NCBI GenBank assembly: GCA_021772985.1
Contig: JAJFKX010000036.1
Location: forward strand, 62,001-126,000
Source of the DNA: Gammaproteobacteria bacterium
GTDB taxonomy: Bacteria > Pseudomonadota > Gammaproteobacteria > Xanthomonadales > Wenzhouxiangellaceae
Length of the DNA stretch: 64,000 nt
Direction: 5' to 3'
Below are positions 1 to 7,011 of the stretch, piece by piece (position 1 is the stretch's first letter; each line of letters starts with the position of its first letter). The notes beneath the pieces were generated by a model, which ran no database searches, was not told where the DNA came from, and saw only the letters and a list, made by a program, of their open reading frames with translations. A program made the translations under genes and the position numbers.

Positions 1-1
1 A

Positions 2-700
2 GTCTTCGCAGCGCCAGTTAAAGATACTTTTCGAGTACGCTACTTTTCACCGGAATCCGAAGTGCCATTTTGTGGTCATGCAACCATTGCACTCGGTGCA
101 GCGCTTGCCCTCAAGCAAGGTGATGGCACTTTCGCTTTGGTCTTGAATGAGGCTGAAATTACTGTTGAGGGTCGCCGGCAAGGCGGTGTTATCTCCGCCG
201 CATTACAGTCTCCACCTACAAACAGCTTGAGCGCACCAGCCGAATTGGTTTCCGATGTGCTTGGTTTGTTCGGTTATACCAATGAGGATTTGGGCTTAGA
301 TATCCCACCGGCTCGTATACATGCTGGTGCAAATCATCTGGTAGTGGAGCTGAAAACACGAGAAGCACTTGCCGCTATGCAGTACGACCTGGCAGCTGGC
401 CGAGAGTTGATGAACCGAGAGGAATTGGTAACCATTTTGTTTGCTTATGCAGAAACACCGCAACGATTTCATACCCGTAACCCCTTCGCATCAGGCGGTG
501 TGTATGAAGATCCGGCGACGGGTGCTGCGACTGCTGCGTTTGCTGGATACCTGCGCGATATTGGCTGGCCGCATGATGGCATCATTGATGTGGTGCAGGG
601 TGAGGATATGAGTATGCGCTCATTGTTGAGAGCAGAAATATCACCCATACCAGGTAGTTCAATCCGTATTTCTGGAACTGCAAGGGTTATGGAAATCTGA
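2..700 (+). CDS. PhzF family isomerase/epimerase-like protein (5' partial)
   Basis: The reading frame is open from the first bases of the window, so the N-terminus, including the usual catalytic Glu of the first lobe, lies outside. What remains is about 232 residues covering most of the PhzF fold, a diaminopimelate-epimerase-like double beta-barrel. Two family signatures are visible: VPFCGHAT near base 62 and EDPATGAATAA near base 509, the second being the pseudo-repeat counterpart of the first. PhzF relatives catalyse isomerisation or proton-shift reactions on small acids, but the substrate of non-phenazine members is generally unknown. No other phenazine gene is nearby, so a phenazine role is not supported. 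Family assignment is firm; function is not. Confidence 0.88.
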   Translation, partial: VFAAPVKDTFRVRYFSPESEVPFCGHATIALGAALALKQGDGTFALVLNEAEITVEGRRQGGVISAALQSPPTNSLSAPAELVSDVLGLFGYTNEDLGLDIPPARIHAGANHLVVELKTREALAAMQYDLAAGRELMNREELVTILFAYAETPQRFHTRNPFASGGVYEDPATGAATAAFAGYLRDIGWPHDGIIDVVQGEDMSMRSLLRAEISPIPGSSIRISGTARVMEI

Positions 701-909
701 TTGAATGAGCACCCATTATTTTATTCATGCTAACACGCACCGCTTAGCTTGGCGCTAGGCATATTGCAGAGATGAAACTACAGTGTGCACAGGCTGGAAA
801 TGGAAAGGATGGCTCAAGCTATCCCAGGTCAGGGAAAAGGGGTTAGAGTATATTCATTCCATGAAAGTTACTCTGTTCCCTTTATGTTGATTGACATCTG
901 GAGGTTTTG

Positions 910-1353
910 ATGACGAGAGATTCACAAAAGTCAGTGCACGAGGAAGTGTTCAAAAAACTATGTGTATTGGTCGGTCAATGGCAAGATAATAACGCGTCCA
1001 CTTTGGTAAACTACAGGTTGTCAGCAAATGACACGGTGCTGGTTGAAACATGGACATGGCCGGAAAAGAACATTGAGGCTTTGACGTTATACCACATGGA
1101 TGTGGACCAATTGATGGCAACTCATTATTGTCCTGTAGGTAATCAGCCTCGTTTGTTATTTGATTCGTTGGATGAGCCGTCGGTGTTTACATTTAAATTC
1201 GTATCGGCAACCAATCTGTTGGATCCGGGTGTTGATCACAACGTCGAGTTCTGGATCAAAATTAATGAATCGGATTTTTTCACACGTAGCGAGACTTATG
1301 TAGAGAGCGGTGTCTTTGATGTTCAGCAGAGCACTTACAGACGGTTGAGCTAG
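910..1353 (+). CDS. Small calycin-like hypothetical protein
   Basis: A 147-residue soluble protein without signal peptide or membrane segment. The start is taken at ATG 910, five bases after a GGAGG at 900-904; an in-frame TTG at 907 sits too close to that site. The N-terminal LVGQWQ followed by alternating hydrophobic strands and repeated aromatic residues resembles lipocalin/calycin-like families such as DUF1579, but no decisive motif is present. It is the first of several short, unrelated plus-strand genes. Just downstream, at 1373-1379, is GTTAGGC, which matches an integron recombination core site. Function unknown. Confidence 0.6.
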   Translation: MTRDSQKSVHEEVFKKLCVLVGQWQDNNASTLVNYRLSANDTVLVETWTWPEKNIEALTLYHMDVDQLMATHYCPVGNQPRLLFDSLDEPSVFTFKFVSATNLLDPGVDHNVEFWIKINESDFFTRSETYVESGVFDVQQSTYRRLS

Positions 1354-1438
1354 CAATAAATTGATGATGCATGTTAGGCAGAAGTATCATTAGAAAAGCT
1401 TCTAGCAAGCCCCTGCAGTATATTTATAATTAAGCGAT

Positions 1439-1813
1439 ATGCAGCTAGATCATCTCAACTTATACGTCAGTGACGTGAATAGAAGCAGAACATTCTACGA
1501 AGCAATCTTACCGTGTTCAGGTCACGTGCTGGTACGAGACTTCGGTGAGGTTGCGGTCGGGTTTGGAGATAGAAATTACGCCGTTCTTGCCTTGGTTAGG
1601 CAGACACAAACAATACAAACCACTCACGTCGCTTTTCGTGTTGACACCCGTTCCGAGGTCAACCAAATTTACACTTTGGCGCTAAAAGCAGGCGCATCTG
1701 ACAATGGTCCGCCAGGATTGCGACCACACAATCACGAGCACTATTACGCCTGTTTTGTTTTTGACCCTGATGGGCACAATCTCGAATTTGTGTGTCACCA
1801 CGATGTTGCCTGA
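1439..1813 (+). CDS. VOC superfamily protein (glyoxalase/bleomycin-resistance fold)
   Basis: A 124-residue single-domain vicinal-oxygen-chelate protein. It opens with the characteristic LDHLNLYVSD strand carrying the first metal-ligand His, has a central THVAFRV strand and ends with the DPDGHNLEFVCH signature that supplies the C-terminal acidic ligand. Family members bind a divalent metal and act as dioxygenases, lyases, isomerases or antibiotic-binding proteins; the length suits a dimeric one-module protein. Substrate cannot be inferred. A TATAAT-like sequence at 1425-1430 lies only about nine bases before the ATG, so the message might be nearly leaderless. The stop codon lies in GCCTGAC, one mismatch from an attC R'' box. 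Confidence 0.85.
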   Translation: MQLDHLNLYVSDVNRSRTFYEAILPCSGHVLVRDFGEVAVGFGDRNYAVLALVRQTQTIQTTHVAFRVDTRSEVNQIYTLALKAGASDNGPPGLRPHNHEHYYACFVFDPDGHNLEFVCHHDVA

Positions 1814-1916
1814 CAAGTCATTGCAACGCAGATGCGACTTCGCAGACATGGACATCCATTATTCTCTTTTAGCCGTTTTACGGCATATTTTTCAGTATTG
1901 ACGGAAAGGTAACACT

Positions 1917-2126
1917 ATGCAACACCACAGATGGCAATGTCCTAAATGCGGGCATCGTGAGTTTGATACAGATCAGTTTCGGGCAGCTGGAGGCATGTTC
2001 GCTAAGATTTTTGATGTGCAGAACAAAAGATTTACAACGGTGTCCTGTGCCCAATGCTCGTATACCGAGATTTACCGTACCAGTTCATCTTCATTGGGTG
2101 ATGTTTTTGATTTTTTCACCAATTGA
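1917..2126 (+). CDS. Small zinc-ribbon protein
   Basis: A 69-residue protein with two CxxC knuckles: WQCPKCGH near the N-terminus and VSCAQCSY in the middle, the classic arrangement of a four-Cys zinc ribbon. It resembles the small Zn-ribbon proteins once described as nucleic-acid-binding (DUF2082-like). A GGAAAGGT ribosome-binding site lies just upstream. Its stop is only five bases from the ATG of the DNA glycosylase gene, so the two are probably cotranscribed and translationally coupled. This is weak contextual support for a nucleic-acid role. No ligand or target can be deduced. Confidence 0.8.
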   Translation: MQHHRWQCPKCGHREFDTDQFRAAGGMFAKIFDVQNKRFTTVSCAQCSYTEIYRTSSSSLGDVFDFFTN

Positions 2127-2131
2127 TCACA

Positions 2132-3265
2132 ATGAGTATAAAAGCTGAAACATCATTTTCACTTAAAGACCAGCTATTCAATGCAAAAACGCTGGGGGTG
2201 CTTTCCGAACGATTGAATGATGCTTATCCGGGCTTCAAGCGAAACAAGTTTGAACGTGAGGTGCTTGCCCGGTTCCCGGAGCTGGAGCTGAAAGAACGTA
2301 TCAGCTGGATCGTCACCACCCTGGAAGCTCACCTGCCAGGCGAATTCCCCCTTGCGATGGATATTCTCCATCGTGCATTGCCAACCCCGCTGGATCCAAG
2401 TAAATCTGATGATGATTTTGGTCACTTTATCTGGGCGGTTCCCGGTGAATATGTGAGCAGGCATGGCTGCACTATCGAACACCTTGCTGCCTCCTTGGAT
2501 TTTTTGCGGGAGGCTACCATGCGGTTTACCTCGGAAGGGGCGATTCGCCCATTTCTGCGCCGGTATCGTGCACAGACCATGGCATTTGTGCACGAGTGTG
2601 CTAAGCATGGCAACTACCATGTACGGCGTTTGGCTTCGGAGGGTATCCGGCCGTTTTTGCCATGGGCGCCACGGGCAGGCGTGCCTGTTGATCAGGTGAT
2701 TTCAGTGCTGGATTGCCTGTACGCTGACAACACCCGTTTTGTTACCCGGTCTGTTGCCAATACCCTGAATGACGTTTCCAGGATTGATGCAGAATTGGTG
2801 ATTCACACGCTGAAGCGTTGGCATAAACAACATTATCAGCAGACGGAAGAACTCGCATGGATAACCCGCCACGCACTGCGGACCCTGGTAAAACAAGATC
2901 ATCCGGCTGCATTGGAACTGCTCGGTTATCCAACCGAGCCCAGGTTTCGTATATCGAATATTGAAGCCAGCGAAATAGTGAAAGTGGGTACTCACCTTAG
3001 CTGGCGTTGTCAGTTAGTCTCACTGGCGGAGCAGCGTCTAAAGATTATGTTGCGCATTAATTTTTTAAAAGCCAATGGCAGCCATTCCGTTAAAGTGTTT
3101 GCTGTAAAAGATGCCAGGCTGGATAAGGGTGAGCAATTGCAGATCAATAAGCAGTTGTTATTCAAACCCATGACCACCCGTGTTTTGTATCCGGGAACAC
3201 ACTATGTGGAGTTGGTGGTGAATGGGGTGGCACGAGGCAAGCGAGCGTTTGAACTTGTTGTTTAA
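2132..3265 (+). CDS. AlkC/AlkD-type DNA alkylation repair glycosylase with C-terminal Ig-like tail
   Basis: A 377-residue protein whose first ~260 residues are a helical, HEAT-like solenoid with FLRRYRAQT and HVRRLASEG segments typical of the AlkC/AlkD family of DNA glycosylases, which excise alkylated bases without flipping them. The last ~100 residues change to beta-rich sequence (HLSWRCQLVSL, TRVLYPGTHYVELVVNG) and look like the Ig-like domain of AlkC-alpha proteins. That domain is known in the family to be needed for 3-methylcytosine excision. ATG 2132 is preferred to an upstream TTG at 2123; no clear Shine-Dalgarno is present, consistent with coupling to the Zn-ribbon gene. The stop lies in GTTTAAG, near an attC-like box. 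Confidence 0.82.
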   Translation: MSIKAETSFSLKDQLFNAKTLGVLSERLNDAYPGFKRNKFEREVLARFPELELKERISWIVTTLEAHLPGEFPLAMDILHRALPTPLDPSKSDDDFGHFIWAVPGEYVSRHGCTIEHLAASLDFLREATMRFTSEGAIRPFLRRYRAQTMAFVHECAKHGNYHVRRLASEGIRPFLPWAPRAGVPVDQVISVLDCLYADNTRFVTRSVANTLNDVSRIDAELVIHTLKRWHKQHYQQTEELAWITRHALRTLVKQDHPAALELLGYPTEPRFRISNIEASEIVKVGTHLSWRCQLVSLAEQRLKIMLRINFLKANGSHSVKVFAVKDARLDKGEQLQINKQLLFKPMTTRVLYPGTHYVELVVNGVARGKRAFELVV

Positions 3266-3324
3266 GTAGATTGATAGACCACGAAAATAACCAAGTAAAA
3301 TGTCAGGCCAGGAGTACTAAAATC

Positions 3325-3738
3325 ATGAATTCCGAAATCTTAATGATCATCAGTGCCGCTATTATTGCATTGCTGGGCTTCGCCCATCTGCTGCTCACTT
3401 TCTGGGGACCCAAGCTACTGCCCCGCGACCGCACCTTAAAAGCGGCGATGGAGGAAGTCCATCCTGTCATTACTACCCAAACAACAATGTGGCGGGCCTG
3501 GGTGGGTTTCAACGCGAGTCATAGTATGGGGGCAATGCTTTTTGGTTTTGTATATGGTTACCTGGCAATGGCACATGGTGAAATCCTGTTTCAATCATTG
3601 CCGTTACAGGTGCTAGGCCTGGTAATGTTATCGGGTTATCTGGTTTTGGCTAAAGCTTATTGGTTTATTACACCCTTGGCTGGTATTAGCTTATCCCTGA
3701 TCTGTTACGTTGTTAGTATAGGGTTATCATGGGTTTAA
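3325..3738 (+). CDS. Small four-helix membrane protein
   Basis: A 137-residue integral membrane protein with about four hydrophobic helices (near residues 5-24, 58-80, 88-105 and 110-135). Conserved-looking polar residues are a His in the first helix (FAHLLL), EVHPVITTQTTMWRAWVGFN and SHSMGAM. The pattern resembles the small LIC_13387-type membrane proteins, though I hold that name loosely. The start is ATG 3325, supported by AGGAG at 3310-3314; an upstream in-frame start would give a hydrophilic leader unlike a membrane protein. The stop TAA sits inside GTTTAAC, a perfect match to the RYYYAAC box of an integron attC site. Confidence 0.65.
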   Translation: MNSEILMIISAAIIALLGFAHLLLTFWGPKLLPRDRTLKAAMEEVHPVITTQTTMWRAWVGFNASHSMGAMLFGFVYGYLAMAHGEILFQSLPLQVLGLVMLSGYLVLAKAYWFITPLAGISLSLICYVVSIGLSWV

Positions 3739-3804
3739 CCTGGCATTTAAGAGTAGTGTTTGTGATGCTACGCGCTCCATTAGCCCTTTAGTTCAACATT
3801 AGGC
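3733..3804 (+). other. Candidate decayed integron attC recombination site
   Basis: The 72-base interval begins with GTTTAAC (3733-3739), which satisfies the attC R'' consensus RYYYAAC and overlaps the stop codon of the preceding gene as cassette genes commonly do. It ends with TTCAACATTAGGC, where ATTAGGC (3798-3804) differs from the R' consensus GTTRRRY only in the first base. The flanks are partly complementary, and the length is in the normal attC range. The lost G would impair recombination, so this would be a fossil. No integrase is visible in the window. A covariance-model search is needed; chance resemblance is possible. Confidence 0.3.
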
Positions 3805-3812
3805 AGGTATAG

Positions 3813-4253
3813 ATGAATAATTCAGTTCAAGTTCGTGTTCGTATCGAAATCGAAGAACTGCACGAATTTTTCTGTAGCTGGTTCACCGGCAAATTGCCTA
3901 AGAGCGATTTCGAGGCAAAATTCCTTGCCCGGTTCTCGCCAGACCTAGGGTTTATTCCACCTGCAGGCAGGCTGTTGGGTCTTAAAGATATCAGCTCGGC
4001 GGTGTTCGCAGCGCATGCGTCTAATCCCGATTTTCGAATCCAGATTCGGAAGGTAGTTGTTCAGCGTGAGTTTGATGGATATATTCTGGCAACCTACGAA
4101 GAGTGGCAACGCAATGCACTGGCTTCCAAACCACCAGATAATGGCCGTATTGCCACGGTATTGTTCTCTTCAGGTGATCCGCTTAAATGGCTCCACATAC
4201 ATGAAACCTGGCTTCCCGAAGCAATCATGGCTGCAGATCCTTATGCTTTTTAG
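3813..4253 (+). CDS. NTF2-like/SnoaL-type hypothetical protein
   Basis: A 146-residue soluble protein. The opening segment (ELHEFFCSWFTGKL), the ARFSPDLGFIPPAGRLLGL stretch, and late strands (ILATYEEWQ, KWLHIHETWLP) fit the cone-shaped NTF2-like fold shared by DUF4440/SnoaL proteins, in which a pocket binds small ligands. No catalytic motif can be assigned. It starts at ATG 3813, nine bases after the attC-like segment, with a GGCAGGT preceding. It is transcribed in the same direction as its unrelated neighbours. Fold assignment is moderate, function unknown. Confidence 0.6.
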   Translation: MNNSVQVRVRIEIEELHEFFCSWFTGKLPKSDFEAKFLARFSPDLGFIPPAGRLLGLKDISSAVFAAHASNPDFRIQIRKVVVQREFDGYILATYEEWQRNALASKPPDNGRIATVLFSSGDPLKWLHIHETWLPEAIMAADPYAF

Positions 4254-4322
4254 CTTCGATCGCATCTCAGCTCAAAACAATCGGCAATGTAAATTCACAC
4301 AATAAGGGTTATAGGCGGACGT

Positions 4323-4961
4323 ATGGACCATACTGTTATTCATTTCACTACGGTATTTATGGCGTTCTTTGCAATTATGAATCCGATTGCAAATGCTCCA
4401 CTGTTCTTAGGGTTAACCCAGGGTCTCGATTCGAGCACGCGGCGGCTGGTTGCGCTACGCGCTGTGATAGTAGCTTTCGTAATCATCGCGCTATTTGCAA
4501 TTGCCGGACGGGAAATATTCTCGGTTTTTGGGATTACTTTGCCTGCATTCCGAATTGCCGGCGGGATGATGATCGGGCTGATTGGCTATCACATGCTTCA
4601 GGGGGAAAACTCACGTCTGCATACGCCGACCAGTGCAGACAATGAAAATAGCCAAAACGCGGCTCTGGATATAGCGATTACGCCGCTTGGAATCCCGATG
4701 CTGGCTGGACCCGGCACGATTGCCGCCGCGATGAACTTTGCTGCAGAATCAACAGTTCCAGAAATTATGCGAGTACTTTCGGCATTTGGTTTAATGTGCG
4801 CGCTAACCTTTGTCGTGTTTCTGGGTAGTCATTGGTTGACGCACGCGCTGGGCCAGAATGCGATAAAAGTGGTGTCTCGTTTGATGGGATTAATATTGAC
4901 TGTTATAGGGGTGCAAATGCTTATTGAAGGCATTAACGGTGCTTTTGTGGCCGGAACTTAA
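4323..4961 (+). CDS. MarC family integral membrane protein
   Basis: A 212-residue protein with six hydrophobic segments, beginning with the typical MarC N-terminus containing FFAIMNPIANAPLFLGLT and a second-half signature ITPLGIPMLAGPGTIAAAM. The MarC/YchE/YhgN family (UPF0056) sits in the inner membrane; the early link with multiple antibiotic resistance was later withdrawn, and no transported substrate is established. The length is normal for the family. It converges with nhaA, whose end is 38 bases away. The stop codon lies in ACTTAAC, again an RYYYAAC match. Confidence 0.9.
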   Translation: MDHTVIHFTTVFMAFFAIMNPIANAPLFLGLTQGLDSSTRRLVALRAVIVAFVIIALFAIAGREIFSVFGITLPAFRIAGGMMIGLIGYHMLQGENSRLHTPTSADNENSQNAALDIAITPLGIPMLAGPGTIAAAMNFAAESTVPEIMRVLSAFGLMCALTFVVFLGSHWLTHALGQNAIKVVSRLMGLILTVIGVQMLIEGINGAFVAGT

Positions 4962-4999
4962 CAGGCGCCTCAGGGCTATTGGCGGAAAACGGGCTTTCA

Positions 5000-6190
5000 T
5001 TATTTCCTGGGCAAACTTATATGTAGCAACACATAGGCCACTATTGCAGATAAAACTGAACCCACCAGAATACCCAATCTATCCCCGTTGAAGTATTCAC
5101 CACTGCCATGTTCGAAAGCCAGCCCTGCGATAAACAGGCTCATGGTGAAACCGATCCCACAGGCGAATGCTACACCAAGCAATTGAAGCCAGTTGACATT
5201 GTTCGGCAACTGGACGAAACGGAGCATCACAGCAAGCCCGATAAATACAAGAATTCCCAATGGTTTTCCAACCAGCAACCCTGATATGACGCCCAGTGTC
5301 ACCGGATGTGTAAGATCTGCAACCGACATGCCGGTCAACGACAATCCGGCATTTGCGAAAGCAAATATCGGTAGAATTGCAAACGCAACCGGGCCATGCA
5401 GATTGTGCTCAAGCTCGCGTAGTGGGGATTTATCCCGGGCATCTCGCATAGGAATGCAAAATGCAATAAGTACCCCCGCTAATGTTGCATGCACGCCGGA
5501 TTTCAACACTGCAATCCAAACAACAATCCCCAACAGGATGTATGCAGAAGTGCGTGTAACGCCCATTCTATTCATGATTATTGCAATAATCAGCACAAAA
5601 GCGCCAATCAACAGCGCAGCGAGTGACAGATCCCCTGAATAAAATAGCGCAATGATTACAATTGCAGCCAGATCATCAAAGATGGCCAATGTCAGTAATA
5701 AAACCTTTAGTGCAGTCGGTACACGAGCTCCGAAAACACTCAGCAAGGCCAGGGCGAAAGCGATATCGGTTGCTACCGGAATGGCCCAGCCATCCAAAGC
5801 AACCGGATCACCCCAGTTCATCCATGCATAGATGCCTGCAGGAACCAGCATGCCGCCGAGAGCGCCCATGCCAGGCAGGACAACCTGAGAGAACGATGAC
5901 AGTTCACCTTCCATGATTTCACGTTTGATCTCCAGTCCAACCAAAAAGAAGAACACTGCCATCAGGCCATCATTAACCCACAACAGTAATGGCTTGCTGA
6001 TTGATAAAGCGCCTACCTGAACCGCAATGGTTGTATCCAGCAGGGCACCATACAGGTTGGCCATTGGGGAGTTGGCAATAATCAGGGCGAGGACCGAAGC
6101 TGCCAATAACAGGATGCCGCCGGCAGATTCCAGTCTTATGAAATCACGGACAGTAGTTGCTATTTGTGATGATTTGTTTTGTACAGCCAT
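5000..6190 (-). CDS. nhaA: Na+/H+ antiporter NhaA
   Basis: A ~396-residue inner-membrane sodium/proton antiporter that uses the proton gradient to expel Na+ or Li+ and regulate cytoplasmic pH. NhaA signatures run the whole length: ESAGGILLLAASVLALIIANS at the N-terminus, LLWVNDGLMAVFFFLVGLEIKRE, WAIPVATDIAFALALL, and TLAIFDDLAAI, which carries the paired aspartates equivalent to Asp163/Asp164 of E. coli NhaA. SGVHATLAGV and GIGFTMSLFIAGLAF follow. I chose ATG at 6190 because it gives an N-terminus like the E. coli protein; a TTG 36 bases upstream would add 12 residues. The gene stands alone, converging with marC. Confidence 0.95.
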   Translation of the reverse strand: MAVQNKSSQIATTVRDFIRLESAGGILLLAASVLALIIANSPMANLYGALLDTTIAVQVGALSISKPLLLWVNDGLMAVFFFLVGLEIKREIMEGELSSFSQVVLPGMGALGGMLVPAGIYAWMNWGDPVALDGWAIPVATDIAFALALLSVFGARVPTALKVLLLTLAIFDDLAAIVIIALFYSGDLSLAALLIGAFVLIIAIIMNRMGVTRTSAYILLGIVVWIAVLKSGVHATLAGVLIAFCIPMRDARDKSPLRELEHNLHGPVAFAILPIFAFANAGLSLTGMSVADLTHPVTLGVISGLLVGKPLGILVFIGLAVMLRFVQLPNNVNWLQLLGVAFACGIGFTMSLFIAGLAFEHGSGEYFNGDRLGILVGSVLSAIVAYVLLHISLPRK

Positions 6191-6242
6191 AAGTCCAGAT
6201 AGTACAGGTAACCCAGACGTTAGCAAGTTGCTCTCAGCTCAA

Positions 6243-6272
6243 AATATAGATGAACACCCGGTTACTTACCAA
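6243..6272 (-). promoter_or_regulatory. Possible nhaA promoter
   Basis: On the minus strand TTGGTA (6272-6267) and TATATT (6248-6243) are separated by 18 bases, a plausible sigma-70 pair that would start transcription about 45 bases before the nhaA ATG. Matches to consensus are four of six and five of six. The same region also contains GTAACC and a downstream complementary GGTTAC, so a structured leader is an alternative reading. Confidence 0.35.
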
Positions 6273-6360
6273 CCCTGTTTAGTGCAACTCATCGCATGAG
6301 ATCGGAGCACATATGAATGATGCTGGCCATTGTCCATATGCGCGGCATCCGCAGAATGGG

Positions 6361-6388
6361 GCCCGCTCGGTTAAAACTACGAGCGGGC
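6361..6388 (-). terminator. Hairpin between haemoglobin gene and nhaA
   Basis: A perfect 9-bp stem, GCCCGCTCG paired with CGAGCGGGC, encloses a 10-base loop. It begins 29 bases beyond the stop of the truncated haemoglobin gene and precedes the nhaA leader. There is no T-run on either side, so it is at best an imperfect intrinsic terminator or an mRNA-stabilising hairpin. Confidence 0.5.
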
Positions 6389-6416
6389 TCGTCCGGAAGA
6401 TGGCTACAAGACTTGA

Positions 6417-6878
6417 TTACTGGTCTTCAACTTCCACAATGTCCGGTCGCAGGCTGGCAATGATAGTCATAAGTTCATTGTGTTCCTTTTCCGGGACATT
6501 GAATTTGTTCAAAGTATCGACAAGGTGCTGCGCGACGATACCGAACTCGCTCGCTTTGATGCCGAGGCCTCCGTGGGTCTGGGCCGCCGACCGACTGATG
6601 ATCTTGCAGGGGCCGCCGGTTACGGCACAGACAAGGTTCTTGTTTTTCTGGCGAAAGCCTTCGCGTGAATCATCGCTCATGCCGAAAAAGCGAGCACCAA
6701 CTACGGGGTCAGTGAACAGTTTTCCAGCGAAATCATCTACTACCGCAGAGACGGCGTCATAACCACCAAGTCGTTCGTACAGTGACTTCTCCATGGCTGT
6801 CTGACTGAAGCTTGGGTTGCCCAGTAAAACGCCGACTGCGATTAAACCGAGGGCTGCTGATAAGTACCGGTTGCGCAT
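6417..6878 (-). CDS. Exported group 1 truncated haemoglobin
   Basis: A 153-residue protein with a cleavable signal peptide (MRNRYL..GLIAVGVLLGNPSFSQ, cut near residue 26) followed by a 2-on-2 globin domain. Group 1 landmarks are the YERLGGYDAVSAVVDDF helix, the RFFG turn, KNKNLVCAVTGGPC and the proximal His102 in THGGLGI. Such globins bind haem and handle O2, NO or peroxide. Most characterised group 1 proteins are cytoplasmic, so export to the periplasm is notable, though signal-bearing relatives exist. Two cysteines (84 and 91) might form a disulphide outside the cytoplasm. The gene is monocistronic with a hairpin downstream. Confidence 0.9.
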   Translation of the reverse strand: MRNRYLSAALGLIAVGVLLGNPSFSQTAMEKSLYERLGGYDAVSAVVDDFAGKLFTDPVVGARFFGMSDDSREGFRQKNKNLVCAVTGGPCKIISRSAAQTHGGLGIKASEFGIVAQHLVDTLNKFNVPEKEHNELMTIIASLRPDIVEVEDQ

Positions 6879-7011
6879 GTTGTTCTCCTTATGTGTCGAT
6901 ATATTCAGCCGGCAAGATGCGGTTGAATTTGCACAGTGAAGTGTAGACAGAGGGATTGGGAAAAGTCAGTGTCTAACGGTTAGTAACCCTGGAAAATGTT
7001 GCATGTAACTG

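Noticed and set aside
2174..2620. 148-codon minus-strand frame
   Set aside because: Shadow of the AlkC-type gene; no recognisable features.
5193..5642. 149-codon open frame opposite nhaA
   Set aside because: It lies entirely antisense to a strongly conserved membrane protein gene, and its composition is the mirror of transmembrane codons; no family features.
6313..6762. 149-codon plus-strand frame across the haemoglobin gene
   Set aside because: Antisense to the truncated haemoglobin, whose motifs are complete; no ribosome-binding site or domain.
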